Of a stretch of 64,000 nt of DNA, positions 37,518 to 46,720 are shown one piece after another. This DNA is from VAZQ01 sp963739175. Its GTDB lineage: Bacteria; Pseudomonadota; Alphaproteobacteria; Rhizobiales; Xanthobacteraceae. The translations under genes were made by a program, and so were the position numbers. Each line of letters begins with the position of its first letter. The stretch's first letter is position 1. Under the pieces are notes generated by a model. That model searched no databases. It was not told the DNA's origin and saw only the letters and a program-made list of their open reading frames with translations. The stretch lies in NCBI GenBank assembly GCA_963739175.1, contig CAVTZH010000009.1, forward strand, positions 434,001-498,000, written 5' to 3'.

Positions 37518-37676
37518 CGCTCCCCTCCCTCCCATTCGCCTTAAGCGCGTACACGCGCGTCTTCGACGCGTTATGGCGAATGGCGGGGAGGGGTCGGGGG
37601 TGGGGGGCTCTGGAGTTTTGATTGAGGCACCCCCCACCCCCAACCCCTCCCCGCCGCTAGCGCGGGGGGAGGGGCG
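37518..37676. repeat. GC-rich composite inverted repeat between divergent genes
   Basis: The arms GGCGGGGAGGGGTCGGGGG and CCCCCACCCCCAACCCCTCC face each other around 37581-37655, with a flanking pair CCATTCGCC...GGCGAATGG at about 37530-37584 and an inner GCGCGTACACGCGCG. It resembles dispersed GC-rich repeats. It lies between comF and the methyltransferase gene, which are divergent, so it sits in a promoter region. Confidence 0.7.
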
Positions 37677-37739
37677 ACTCGCGGCCCGGGCTGCCGTTTC
37701 ACCGAGAGTTTGAGCGAGCGGCGAGAGAGTCAAAGCGGT

Positions 37740-38643
37740 ATGAGTCTCATCGAAATGTCCGCAGGCCCGATCATCTTCGACCGAAAACTGCAGCGCGCGC
37801 GGCGCAAGCGTGCCGAGCGGCTTGGTGCGTCGGATTTCCTGATCGAGCGCATGGCGGAGGACATCGCCGAACGGCTGTCGGTGGTGCTGCGGCAGTTCGA
37901 TCGTCGCCGTCGACCTCGGCACGCCGGGCGACGCGGTCCGGCGTGTGCTGGCGGAAAGCGGCAAAGTCGGCGCGATTGTCGCGGCCGGCCCGTTTGCAGC
38001 CGGGCCGCTGGCGGTCGCCGCCGACGAGGAGGCGCTGCCGTTCCGCGATGGCGCGCTCGACCTCGTCGTCTCGGCGCTGTCGCTGCAATTTACGAACGAC
38101 CTGCCGGGCGCGCTGGTGCAAATCCGGCGCGCGCTACGGCCGGATGGGCTGTTCCTGGCGGCGCTCGCCGGCGGCGACACGCTCACCGAGCTGCGCCAGG
38201 CGTTCGCGCAGGCCGAAGCTGAGATCGAAGACGGGATCTCGCCGCGGGTCGCGCCGTTTGCCGATGTGCGCGAGCTCGGCGCCTTGCTGCAACGCGCCGG
38301 CTTTGCGCTGCCGGTCACCGATGTCGACCGCATCACCGTGCGCTACGCGTCGCCCATCGATTTGATGCACGATCTCCGCCGCATGGGCGCGACCAATGCG
38401 CTGGCCGAGCGGCGGCGCAAGCCGCTCCGGCGGGCGACACTGACGCGCATGATCGAAATCTACGGCGAGCGCTTCGCGGACGCCGACGGCCGCATCCGTG
38501 CGACCTTCGAGATCGTGTGGCTGTCAGGCTGGGCGCCGCATGAAAGCCAGCAGCAGCCGCTCAAGCCCGGCTCGGCGCAGCGACGATTGGCGGACGCATT
38601 GGGAACGAAGGAGCAGCCGGCGGGCGAGAAGGCGAAGCGCTAG
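37740..38643 (+). CDS. SAM-dependent methyltransferase (NDUFAF5/BioC-like), frameshifted
   Basis: About 300 aa after repair. The N-terminal IIFDRKLQRARRKRAERLGA and SDFLIERMAEDIAERLSVVL fit the alphaproteobacterial family related to the mitochondrial complex I assembly factor NDUFAF5. Near 37906 one inserted C (GATCGTCGCCGTC for GATCGTGCCGTC) breaks the frame; the continuation shows LPFRDGALDLVVSALSLQFT and ALRPDGLFLAALAGGDTLTE. The span is one base over whole codons. The start is ATG 37740, with ATG 37755 as an alternative. It is divergent from comF and convergent with the pilin gene (4-base overlap). Confidence 0.85.
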
Positions 38644-38850
38644 AACAGGTTCGCGACGCTCTGGTACAAGTTGGCGGTGGTGGTGCCGAGGCTGTAGACG
38701 GTCGCGGCCACGGTGGCGCCGATGCCCGCGGCGATCAGCGCGTATTTGATCGCGGTGCCGCCTTCCTCGTTGCCGGCAACGCGCCGGCTCAGCCGCGCTG
38801 ACCAGCGACGTCCGGGCCGTCGTGCTTTCCATTTTGGCTTTCATCGGCAT
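38640..38850 (-). CDS. Flp/Fap-type (type IVb) pilin, frameshifted near the N-terminus
   Basis: After repair the protein ends RRVAGNEEGGTAIKYALIAA, GIGATVAATVYSLGTTTANL and YQSVANLF, which is the Flp pilin pattern: G/A cleavage region with Glu, then a hydrophobic alpha-helix. In the ATG frame the start reads MPMKAKMESTTARTSLV; one extra base before 38780 joins the two frames. The start overlaps the mutT stop (TGATG), so expression may be coupled. No tad assembly genes are near. It is a single, isolated pilin gene. Confidence 0.72.
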
Positions 38851-39254
38851 CACAGCAGCGTCGTCAGGTGTGAGATCAACGGCACGTCCGCCGGCGGCAT
38901 CGGATAGTCTCGCAGCTTGTTCGGACGCACCCACGCGAGCTCCTGGTTCTCGCGCGGCGTGACCATGCCCTCCCAGCGCCGGCACACATAGAGCGGCATC
39001 AGAAGGTGAAAGTCCTCGTAGGTGTGGCTCGCGAAAGTCAGCGGTGCGAGACACGCCTCGTTGACGACGATTCCCAGCTCCTCCTTCAACTCCCGGATCA
39101 GCGCATCTTCGGGGCGCTCACCCGGGTCGACCTTGCCGCCGGGGAATTCCCAGAGGCCGGCCATCGATTTGCCTTCCGGACGCTGCGCGATCAGCACGCG
39201 ACCGTCGGCGTCGATCAGCGCGCAGGCGGCAACCAGGACGACCTTCGCGCTCAC
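38850..39254 (-). CDS. mutT: (Deoxy)nucleoside triphosphate pyrophosphohydrolase, MutT
   Basis: Hydrolyses oxidised dGTP to prevent mispairing. The 134-aa Nudix protein carries GGKVDPGERPEDALIRELKEEL (Nudix box GX5EX7REUXEEXGU; shown in parts GGKVDPGERPEDALIREL and KEELG), with AQRPEGKSMAGLWEFPGG before it. ATG 39254 is the first start. It is the usual neighbour of argJ in this group. Confidence 0.92.
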   Translation of the reverse strand: MSAKVVLVAACALIDADGRVLIAQRPEGKSMAGLWEFPGGKVDPGERPEDALIRELKEELGIVVNEACLAPLTFASHTYEDFHLLMPLYVCRRWEGMVTPRENQELAWVRPNKLRDYPMPPADVPLISHLTTLL

Positions 39255-39355
39255 GGCTTGCTCCGGATGGTATCGAGGGCTGGGTTAATGGCGATGCAAC
39301 GTATTCCAGCGCAACGCCGGTGTCATCCCGCTGGTTAAGCGGCTTAAAGGGCACG

Positions 39356-39402
39356 CATGATCGTTCCCAAAAACCGGTATGATCGTTTCGGGATCAAGAT
39401 CA
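39356..39402. repeat. Degenerate copy of the GAGCATGATC repeat
   Basis: On the minus strand it reads GATCATACCGGTTTTTGGGA and CGATCATG, the same order as the first hairpin at 12634-12683 with several mismatches. It is located in the short gap upstream of mutT and just after the argJ stop. Confidence 0.55.
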
Positions 39403-39411
39403 AGAGAACCG

Positions 39412-40659
39412 CTAGGAACGGTAGTCGCCGTTGATCGCGACGTACTCCTTGGTGAGGTCGCAGGTCAGCACGCGATCCTTGCCGCGGCCGAGGCCGAGCT
39501 GCACCTTGAGCGGAATCTTCGGGCTCTTCATCGCCTCGGAAACTTTCGCTTCGTCATAGCCGGGGTCGCGCTCGCCCTTGTGCGCGACGCGGATGCCGCC
39601 GAACCAGATCGAGAGCTTGTCGCGGTCGGCGGGCTCGCCGGCCTTGCCGACCGCCATCACCACGCGGCCCCAATTGGCGTCCTCGCCGGCGATCGCGGTC
39701 TTCACCAGCGGCGAATTGGCGATCGACATGGCAATGCGCCGCGCGGACTTCTTCGACACCGCGCCCTCGACCTCGATCTCGACCAGCTTGCGCGCGCCTT
39801 CGCCGTCGCGCGCCACCTGCTCGGAGAGATCGGCGAGCACCGCCTCGAACGCCTTGCGGAAGCCTTTCAGGCGCGGATCGCTGGCCTTGCTGATCTTCGG
39901 CGCGCGCTTGGACCCTTCCTTGGCGGCGCCGGTCGCGAACACCATCAGCGTGTCGGAGGTCGAGGTGTCGCCGTCGATGGTCACCGCGTTGAAGGTGTCC
40001 TCCACGGTCTCGCGCAGCAGCGTCTGCAGCAGCGGCGCCGCGATCGGCGCGTCGGTGAACACAAACGAGAGCATGGTGCCCATGTCGGGCATGATCATGC
40101 CGGCGCCCTTGGCGATGCCGTTGATGGTGACGGTCGTCTTGCCGATCGATGTCTTCGCGGTCGCGACCTTCGGAAACGTGTCGGTGGTCATGATCGCGCG
40201 GGCGGCGTCGAGCCAGCCGTCGCCGTTGGCATTCGCGACCAGCGTGTCCATCACGCCGTCGAACACGCTGGCGTTCAGCGGCTCGCCGATGACGCCGGTG
40301 GAGGCGAGGAAAACCTCGTCCGGCTTGCAGCCCACTGCCTTGGCGGCGATTTTCGCTGTGAACGCGCAGGCCTCGCGGCCGTTCTTGCCGGTGAAGGCGT
40401 TGGCGTTGCCGGAATTCACCACCAGCGCGCGCGCCTTGCGGCCCTTGAGCTTGGCGCGGCACCACTCGACCGGCGCCGACGGGCATTTCGACCTGGTGAA
40501 GACGCCGGCTGCGACGGTGCCGGGGTCGAGCACCATCAAGAGCACGTCAGTGCGGCCCTTGTAGCGGACGCCCGCGGCGGCGGTGGCGAACCTGACGCCG
40601 GCGACTGCCGGCATGTCGGGGACCGATACGGGGGCGAGGGGAGAGACTTTGGTGCTCAT
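39412..40659 (-). CDS. argJ: Glutamate N-acetyltransferase/amino-acid N-acetyltransferase (bifunctional ArgJ)
   Basis: Recycles the acetyl group in arginine synthesis. The 415-aa Ntn-type enzyme shows LVVNSGNANAFTGKNGREAC, the autocleavage/nucleophile motif ASTGVIGEPLNA with the catalytic Thr, GAGMIMPDMGTMLSFVFTDA and TVSIDGDTSTSDT-like DGDTSTSDTLMVFATGAAKE. The start is ATG 40659 after a weak purine-rich site. The position next to mutT and close to secA is standard for the order. Confidence 0.95.
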   Translation of the reverse strand: MSTKVSPLAPVSVPDMPAVAGVRFATAAAGVRYKGRTDVLLMVLDPGTVAAGVFTRSKCPSAPVEWCRAKLKGRKARALVVNSGNANAFTGKNGREACAFTAKIAAKAVGCKPDEVFLASTGVIGEPLNASVFDGVMDTLVANANGDGWLDAARAIMTTDTFPKVATAKTSIGKTTVTINGIAKGAGMIMPDMGTMLSFVFTDAPIAAPLLQTLLRETVEDTFNAVTIDGDTSTSDTLMVFATGAAKEGSKRAPKISKASDPRLKGFRKAFEAVLADLSEQVARDGEGARKLVEIEVEGAVSKKSARRIAMSIANSPLVKTAIAGEDANWGRVVMAVGKAGEPADRDKLSIWFGGIRVAHKGERDPGYDEAKVSEAMKSPKIPLKVQLGLGRGKDRVLTCDLTKEYVAINGDYRS

Positions 40660-40793
40660 GTCATGGCCGTGTCATTCGAGGCGCAAGCGAAGCGCGCGAG
40701 CGCGGACGCTCTAACACCAGCTTCTCGCGCCGTGCGCAAGGGCATGTCGGTCGGTAAACTCGTTGCGTATTGGAAAATAGTGTCGCCGCCGCC

Positions 40794-41726
40794 ATGCAAA
40801 TGACCCCAAATTCTGCGCCCCCATGCCCCGCGCCCGACCGAAATCCCCGCCCGCCGCGCACGCGGCTGCCGCCCGGCGCCTGCGATACCCACGCCCATAT
40901 CTGCGGTCCGGCGGATGCCTTCCCCTACGCGGAGGAGCGCATCTACACCCCGCCGGATTCGCCGCTCGACGACTATCTGCATCTGCTCGGCGTGCTCGGG
41001 ATCGACCGGGCGGTGCTGGTGCAGCCGAGCGTCTACGGCACCGACAACCGCGCGCTACTCGATGCGCTGTCGCGCCGCCGGCAGGGGCTGCGCGGCGTCG
41101 CCGTCGTGAAGCCGGATATTTCCGCGGATGAGGTCCGCGCGCTGAACGACGCCGGCATCCGCGGCGTGCGCTTCAATCTGGTCGACCACAAGGGCGAGCG
41201 GAATGTCGTTCCCGAGGATGTGGTGCGGCGGCTTGCGACCGCGATCGCGCCGTTCGGCTGGCACATCGAATTCCTGGTCAATCTCGACGAGGCGCCGCGC
41301 TTTGCGGACGGGATCGCCGGGCTGCCGGTCGACATCGTGGTCGGCCATCTCGGCTATCCGCGCAGCAGCGCCGGCCCGTGGTCGAAGGCGCCGAGCCTCG
41401 ACGCCTTCCTGCGCTTGTTCGAGACCGGCCGCTGCTGGGTCAAGCTGACCGGGCCGTATCGTATTTCGGCTGCGCCCGATCTGCCCTTTCCTGACGTCGC
41501 GCCGCTCGCCCATCGTCTGGCCGGCGTCAACCCGGACCGGCTGATCTGGGGCACCGACTGGCCGCATGTCATGAACAAGAAGCCGATGCCGAACGACGGC
41601 GACCTCACCGATCTCATCGCCGACTGGCTGCCGGACGCGGCGCTGCGCGAGCGCGTGCTCGTCGCGAACCCGGCCAGGCTCTACGGTTTCTCGAACGGCG
41701 AAGCGCTGACGGCGAAAGCGTCGTAA
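40794..41726 (+). CDS. Amidohydrolase family protein (PDC hydrolase-like)
   Basis: The 310-aa TIM-barrel protein of the amidohydrolase-2 family shows the metal motif CDTHAHICGPADAFPYAEER, FLVNLDEAPRFADGIAGLPV, VVGHLGYPRSSAGP and WGTDWPHVMNKKPMPNDGDL. Relatives include 2-pyrone-4,6-dicarboxylate hydrolases in aromatic degradation, but the substrate here is not fixed by context. ATG 40794 is taken as the start, with ATG 40800 as an alternative. It is convergent with the PpiC gene, 2 bases apart. Confidence 0.85.
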   Translation: MQMTPNSAPPCPAPDRNPRPPRTRLPPGACDTHAHICGPADAFPYAEERIYTPPDSPLDDYLHLLGVLGIDRAVLVQPSVYGTDNRALLDALSRRRQGLRGVAVVKPDISADEVRALNDAGIRGVRFNLVDHKGERNVVPEDVVRRLATAIAPFGWHIEFLVNLDEAPRFADGIAGLPVDIVVGHLGYPRSSAGPWSKAPSLDAFLRLFETGRCWVKLTGPYRISAAPDLPFPDVAPLAHRLAGVNPDRLIWGTDWPHVMNKKPMPNDGDLTDLIADWLPDAALRERVLVANPARLYGFSNGEALTAKAS

Positions 41727-41728
41727 GT

Positions 41729-42689
41729 CTACTTCTTCGCCGGCGCCGGCGCGCCCTTCTGGTCGAGGCGCTCGATCTTCGCCTTTTCGCGCAGTTGCCC
41801 GATCAGCTCGGTCTGGCCGCGGCGCACCAGGAAGGTCTCGATCTGCGGGCGGACCTTGTCGAACTCCGGCACCGGCCGGTTGCGCCGGTCTTCGAGCTTG
41901 ATGACGTGCCAGCCGAACTGCGTCCGGATCGGGTTCGATACCTGCCCCGGGGACATCTGGAACGCGATATTGGCGAACTCCGGCACCATCTGATCCTTGG
42001 TGAAGTAGTCGAGGTCGCCGCCGTTCTCCTTGCCGGAGGGGTCCTCGGTCAGCTCGCTGGCGACGGTCGCGAAATCCTCGCCCTTCTTGATGCGCTCGAG
42101 CGCGGCGCGCGCGCGCTCCTGCGCCTCCTCCTGCGCCTTGGCGTCCTTGGGATCGGCGCGGAACAGGATGTGGCGGGCGCGGATTTCTTCCGCCGCGCCC
42201 ATCGGCTTGATCTGCTCGTCATAGACCTTGCGCAGCGCTTCATCGGTGACGATGGAGCGCGCATGGTCCTGCAGCATCAGGCCCATCAGTAGCTTGCGGC
42301 GCAAGAAGGCCTCGCGCTGCTTGAAGTCGTCCGAGGTCTGCAGCTTGCGGCGCCTCGGCGGCCTGGGCGGCCAGCATCACGTCGGCGACATAGCTGATCA
42401 GCTGCTCGCGCCGGTGCTCCGGCGGGATCTGCTGGATCTCGGCGCCAAGGTCGTCCTCGGCCATCGCGAGGTCGCTTTCCCGGATATCCATGCCGTTAAC
42501 GCGGGCGATCACCGGACTGGACGTCGAGCCGCCCGACGAGGACGACGACGACGACTGCTGCTGCCCGCATCCGGTGACGATCGGCAGCACCAGCAGTGCC
42601 AGGGCGGCGACGGTCGAGAACGCGGTGCGGCGCCGTGGCTCGTCGGCACGCGTGGATTGTGACGGGAGGGGAAGCCTCAGCGAAATCAT
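41729..42689 (-). CDS. Parvulin-type peptidyl-prolyl isomerase lipoprotein, frameshifted
   Basis: Periplasmic foldase of the SurA/PpiD-like class. After repair about 319 aa. It has a lipobox VLPIVTGCGQQQ after a hydrophobic signal, a Ser-rich linker, a SurA-like N domain (NGMDIRESDLAMAEDDLGAE) and a PpiC domain (EIRARHILFRADPKDA, ENGGDLDYFTKDQMVPEFAN, GWHVIKLEDRRNRPVPEF). Near 42355 one extra base (GAGGCGCCGCAAG for GAGCGCCGCAAG) separates the two parts. The position opposite secA is standard. ATG 42689 is the start in frame with the signal peptide. Confidence 0.88.
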
Positions 42690-42820
42690 GGCGCTGTCCT
42701 TGAAGATGATTTTGGGCCCCGCCGACCGCGGAACGCGCCGGACAGTCGCCCAATCGGCACCCCTTTGCAATATCCGCCAAACGGCGGGATTCTGAAAAGA
42801 ACGTGAGAAAAACTCGCCAA

Positions 42821-42849
42821 TTGACAAGGCTCTAGCCCACTCCTATGTC
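42821..42849 (+). promoter_or_regulatory. Candidate sigma-70 promoter upstream of secA
   Basis: TTGACA at 42821-42826, a 17-base spacer, and TATGTC at 42844-42849, oriented toward secA. The transcript leader would be about 270 bases and would include the palindromic repeat. The -10 match is weak; this is a pattern-based call. Confidence 0.35.
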
Positions 42850-43020
42850 TCGCAAAACCGGCCGGATCAGGCCCGAAAGCCGCCGTTTGCCCCTCGAAAG
42901 TTGCTCCAATTCCGGCATGCAGTGGCAAGACCGATGAACGTGCGCACGGTTTGGCGCGACAAAGGTCGGTTTCGCAATGTCCGGTGCGCCGTTTCCTGGT
43001 CGATTTGGTAGACTGGTTTA

Positions 43021-43070
43021 GAACATGATCCCGAAAAGTGGGCACCGGTTTTCGGATAAAGATCATGTTC
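43021..43070. repeat. GAACATGATC palindrome (GAGCATGATC family)
   Basis: Ends GAACATGATC and GATCATGTTC form a perfect inverted pair, and the inner ACCGGTTTTCGG matches the copy at 12634-12683. It ends about 55 bases before the secA ATG, so it lies in the leader. Confidence 0.8.
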
Positions 43071-43125
43071 AAACAGAAGCGCTGGGGCGCTTTGCGCCCC
43101 GGGGGGCCTCTAAGGGAATTCCAGC

Positions 43126-45924
43126 ATGATTGGCGCGCTCGCCCGCAAGATTTTCGGCTCTTCCAATGAGCGCCGGATCAAGACCTACATGCCGCGCGTG
43201 GCAGAGATCAACGCGCTGGAGCAGGAGCTCGAAAAGCTCTCCGACGACGCGCTGCGGGCGCGCACCGCCCAGTTCAGGAAGGAACTCCAGGACGGCGACA
43301 AGACGCTCGACGATATCCTGGTACCGGCCTTCGCCACCTGCCGCGAGGCCGCCAAGCGCACGCTCGGCCAGCGCCATTTCGACGTCCAGCTCGTCGGCGG
43401 CATGATCCTGCACGAGGGCCGCATCTCCGAGATGAAGACCGGCGAAGGCAAGACGCTGGTCGCCACGCTGCCCGTGTACCTCAACGCGCTCGCCAGCCGC
43501 GGCGTCCATGTCGTCACCGTCAACGACTACCTCGCCAAGCGCGACGCCGAATGGATGGGGCAGGTCTACAAATTCCTCGGCCTCACCGTCGGCGTGATCG
43601 TGCACGGCCTCGACGACGAGCAGCGCAAGAAGGAATACGACTGCGACGTCACCTACGCCACCAACAACGAGCTCGGCTTCGACTATCTGCGCGACAACAT
43701 GAAGTACCGGCTGGAGGACATGGTCCAGCGCGGGCATATCTTCGCCATCGTCGACGAAGTGGACTCGATCCTGATCGACGAGGCGCGCACGCCGCTGATC
43801 ATCTCCGGCCCGCTCGACGACCGCTCCGACTTCTACAACACCATCGACACCTACATTCCGAAGATCGACAAGGCCGACTACGAGGTCGACGAGAAGCAGC
43901 GCACCGTCGTGCTCACCGAAGTCGGCATGGAAAAGATGGAGCAGATGCTGCGCGACGCCAATCTGCTCAAGGGCGACTCGCTCTACGACGTCGAGAACGT
44001 CTCGACGGTGCACCACGTCAACCAGGCGCTGCGCGCGCACAAGCTGTTCCAGCGCGACAAGGACTACATCGTCCGCAACGGCGAAGTCGTCATCATCGAC
44101 GAGTTCACCGGCCGCATGATGCCGGGCCGCCGCTACTCCGACGGCCTGCACCAGGCGCTCGAAGCCAAGGAGCACCAGCCGATCCAGCCGGAGAACCAGA
44201 CGCTGGCGTCGATCACGTTCCAGAACTATTTCCGCATGTACGAGAAGCTCGCCGGCATGACCGGCACTGCGCTGACGGAAGCCGACGAGTTCGCGGACAT
44301 CTACAACCTCGAGGTGGTCGAGGTGCCGACCAACATGCCGATGATCCGCATCGACGACGACGACGAGGTCTACCGCACCGCCATCGAGAAATACCGAGCG
44401 ATCCTCACGCTGATCGACGACTGCAAGCAGCGCGGCCAGCCGGTGCTGGTCGGCACCACCTCGATCGAGAAGTCGGAACAGCTCGCCGAGATGCTGCGCA
44501 AGGCGGGCTGGAGGCAGCACGAATTCACCGACCCGCTGGCGTTCGCCGCGCTCTATTCCGGCGACGAGGAAGCCGCCAAGGCCAAGGATTTCGCCATCCT
44601 CAACGCCCGCTTCCACGAGCAGGAAGCGGAGATCATCGCGCAGGCCGGCGTGCCGGGCGCGGTGACGATCGCCACCAACATGGCCGGCCGCGGCACCGAC
44701 ATCCAGCTCGGCGGCAACCTCGACATGCGGGTGCGCCAGGAGCTCAAGGACGTCACCGACACCGGCGCGCGCGACGTGCGGATCGCCGAAATCAAGATGC
44801 AGATCGCCAAGCTCAAGGAGAAGGCGCTCACCGCCGGCGGTCTGTTCGTGCTCGGCACCGAGCGGCACGAGAGCCGCCGCATCGACAACCAGCTGCGCGG
44901 CCGCTCCGGCCGTCAGGGCGACCCCGGCCATTCGAAATTCTTCCTGTCGCTCGAAGACGACCTGATGCGTATCTTCGGGTCCGACAAGCTCGACAGCATG
45001 CTGCAGCGCCTCGGGCTCAAGGAGAACGAGGCGATCGTCCACTCCTGGATCAACAAGGCGCTCGAAAAGGCGCAGCAGAAGGTCGAGTTCCGCAACTTCG
45101 ACATCCGCAAGAACCTGCTCAAGTTCGACAACGTCTCCAACGACCAGCGCAAGGTGATCTTCGACCAGCGCATCGAATGGATGAAGATGGATTCGGTGGC
45201 GGAGATCGTCACCGACATGCGCCACGTCGCGATCGACGATCTGGTCGCCAAGCACGTCCCGGAGAACGCCTATCCCGAGCAGTGGGATGTTGCCGGTCTC
45301 AAGACCGAGCTCGAGCGCGTGCTCGGCCTCGACCTGCCGGTCGACGCGTGGGCGAAGGAAGAAGGCATCGCCGACGAGGAGCTGACCGCCCGCATCGATC
45401 GCCGTGCCGACGAGCACATGGCGTCGAAGGTCGCGCAGTGGGGCGCCGAGACCATGCGCGCGGTCGAGAAGACCGTGCTGCTGCAGACCCTCGACCACCT
45501 CTGGCGCGAGCATCTCGTGATGCTGGAGCACCTGCGCCAGGTGATCGGGCTGCGCGGCTACGGCCAGCGCGATCCGCTCAACGAGTACAAGGCCGAGGCC
45601 TACAATCTGTTCGAGGCGATGAGCCAGAACCTGCGCGAGCAGGTGACCGGCTATCTCATGCGCATCCAGGTCATGGACACGCCGCCGGAGCAGTCGCCGG
45701 ACCTGCCCTACATGGAAGCGCACCACCTCAATCCGGACAACGGCATGGACTACGGCATGGCCGAGCCGACGCTGGCGCCGGCCATGGCCGGCAACGGCAA
45801 CACGGTGCGCGCCGTCGACCGCAATCCCACCGATCCGAACAGTTGGGGCAAGGTCGGCCGCAACGAGGTCTGCCCGTGCGGCTCCGGCAAGAAATACAAG
45901 CATTGCCACGGGCGGTTTGCTTGA
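43126..45924 (+). CDS. secA: Preprotein translocase ATPase SecA
   Basis: ATP-driven motor of the Sec channel. The 932-aa protein has the Walker A motif MKTGEGKTLVATLP near residue 105, VDEVDSILIDEARTPLI, the preprotein cross-linking domain, the helicase motif MAGRGTDIQLGGN, GRSGRQGDPGHSKFFLSLED, and the C-terminal SEC-C zinc motif CPCGSGKKYKHCHGRF (916-931). ATG 43126 matches the family N-terminus MIGALARKIFGSSNERR. A REP/RAYT element begins 12 bases after the stop, and beyond it a second copy of the final 17 codons is found. Confidence 0.97.
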   Translation: MIGALARKIFGSSNERRIKTYMPRVAEINALEQELEKLSDDALRARTAQFRKELQDGDKTLDDILVPAFATCREAAKRTLGQRHFDVQLVGGMILHEGRISEMKTGEGKTLVATLPVYLNALASRGVHVVTVNDYLAKRDAEWMGQVYKFLGLTVGVIVHGLDDEQRKKEYDCDVTYATNNELGFDYLRDNMKYRLEDMVQRGHIFAIVDEVDSILIDEARTPLIISGPLDDRSDFYNTIDTYIPKIDKADYEVDEKQRTVVLTEVGMEKMEQMLRDANLLKGDSLYDVENVSTVHHVNQALRAHKLFQRDKDYIVRNGEVVIIDEFTGRMMPGRRYSDGLHQALEAKEHQPIQPENQTLASITFQNYFRMYEKLAGMTGTALTEADEFADIYNLEVVEVPTNMPMIRIDDDDEVYRTAIEKYRAILTLIDDCKQRGQPVLVGTTSIEKSEQLAEMLRKAGWRQHEFTDPLAFAALYSGDEEAAKAKDFAILNARFHEQEAEIIAQAGVPGAVTIATNMAGRGTDIQLGGNLDMRVRQELKDVTDTGARDVRIAEIKMQIAKLKEKALTAGGLFVLGTERHESRRIDNQLRGRSGRQGDPGHSKFFLSLEDDLMRIFGSDKLDSMLQRLGLKENEAIVHSWINKALEKAQQKVEFRNFDIRKNLLKFDNVSNDQRKVIFDQRIEWMKMDSVAEIVTDMRHVAIDDLVAKHVPENAYPEQWDVAGLKTELERVLGLDLPVDAWAKEEGIADEELTARIDRRADEHMASKVAQWGAETMRAVEKTVLLQTLDHLWREHLVMLEHLRQVIGLRGYGQRDPLNEYKAEAYNLFEAMSQNLREQVTGYLMRIQVMDTPPEQSPDLPYMEAHHLNPDNGMDYGMAEPTLAPAMAGNGNTVRAVDRNPTDPNSWGKVGRNEVCPCGSGKKYKHCHGRFA

Positions 45925-45936
45925 GCAGCGGCATTT

Positions 45937-46557
45937 CGTAGGGCGGATTAGCGAAGCGTAATCCGCCATCTTTCTGCTGCGCTTGCGCTATGCCGAACTA
46001 CCGCCGCGCGTTTGTTCCGGGTGGATGCTGGTTCTTCACCGTCAACCTGCTTGATCGCCGCGGTCGGCTTCTCACCGACAATATCGAGGCACTGCGGGAT
46101 GCCACTCGAAAGACGCGACAGCGATGTGCGTTCCACATCGACGCCATCGTTGTGCTGCCGGACCATCTGCATGCAGTGTGGACGTTGCCTCCCGGCGACG
46201 CGGACTTCCCAATCCGTTGGCGGTTGATCAAATCGTGGTTTGCGCGTTCGATCCCGAAAGGCGAGCGACTGAGCCGCGTTCGGCGGGCGCGCGGGGAGCG
46301 CGGCATTTGGCAGCGCCGATTCTGGGAGCACCTGATCAGGGACGACGCGGACTACGCGCGTCACGTCGAGTACTGCTACATCAATCCCGTCAAGCACGCG
46401 CTGGTTAGCCGTGTTCGCGACTGGCCGCATTCTTCATTTCATCGAGATGTGCGAGCAGGCATTTTCCCCGAAGACTGGGCGGGGGACATCGAACCGTCGG
46501 GAGAGTTCGGAGAGCGCGTTTGACATGGCGGATTACGCTTCGCTAATCCGCCCTACG
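45937..46557. mobile_element. REP/RAYT element with 33-bp perfect terminal inverted repeats
   Basis: The left end (45937-45969) begins CGTAGGGCGGATTAGCGAAG and the right end (46525-46557) is its exact reverse complement, ending CGCTAATCCGCCCTACG. Each end is itself an internal palindrome (GGCGGATTAnCGnnGCGTAATCCGCC-like), as in REP units. The element, 621 bp, contains one gene, a tyrosine transposase of the RAYT type. It lies between the end of secA and a second copy of the secA tail. No short target duplication was recognised beyond that. Confidence 0.82.
45990..46523 (+). CDS. REP-associated tyrosine transposase (RAYT, Y1 family)
   Basis: The 177-aa product carries the Y1 transposase signatures: RRAFVPGGCWFFTVNLLDRR at the N-terminus, the metal-binding HUH motif in VVLPDHLHAVWTLP near residue 58, IWQRRFWEHLIRDDADYARH and the catalytic Tyr region YCYINPVKHALV near residue 128. 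RAYTs nick single-stranded REP hairpins, and perfect REP-type inverted ends flank this copy, so the gene and the ends are a matched set. The frame is intact. The start is ATG 45990. Confidence 0.92.
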   Translation: MPNYRRAFVPGGCWFFTVNLLDRRGRLLTDNIEALRDATRKTRQRCAFHIDAIVVLPDHLHAVWTLPPGDADFPIRWRLIKSWFARSIPKGERLSRVRRARGERGIWQRRFWEHLIRDDADYARHVEYCYINPVKHALVSRVRDWPHSSFHRDVRAGIFPEDWAGDIEPSGEFGERV

Positions 46558-46608
46558 CCCTGCGGTTCCGGCAAGAAGTACAAGCACTGCCACGGGCGGT
46601 TTGGGTAA
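46558..46608 (+). pseudogene. Second copy of the secA 3' end (SEC-C motif fragment)
   Basis: Sixteen codons, PCGSGKKYKHCHGRFG plus TAA, repeat the end of SecA with synonymous changes (GGT for GGC, AAG for AAA, CAC for CAT) and Gly in place of the last Ala. It directly follows the right end of the RAYT element. No start codon belongs to it, although it can be read through in frame from the REP end. It looks like a remnant of a secA 3' end split off by the element or by recombination. Confidence 0.75.
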
Positions 46609-46720
46609 GGTCCGCTCCCGCTCCCGTCACACTTTCTAAACCGCTGCATCGCTCGGCGATTGACGGGGGCCTCCTCAGAAGGGAGGCTCCGGCAGCGCAT
46701 CCTTGCCGAGCGAGGTCGTC

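Larger units (their letters stand above)
42690..43125. other. Intergenic region upstream of secA
   Basis: A 436-base gene-free stretch between the divergent PpiC and secA genes. It holds a candidate promoter (42821-42849), and one copy of the GAGCATGATC repeat (43021-43070). No small gene was recognised. Confidence 0.6.

Noticed and set aside
43069..45969. A 966-codon open frame on the minus strand opposite secA
   Set aside because: It mirrors secA exactly, has no start context and reads as high-GC antisense composition (many RR, LA, VD runs). SecA on the plus strand has all family motifs.
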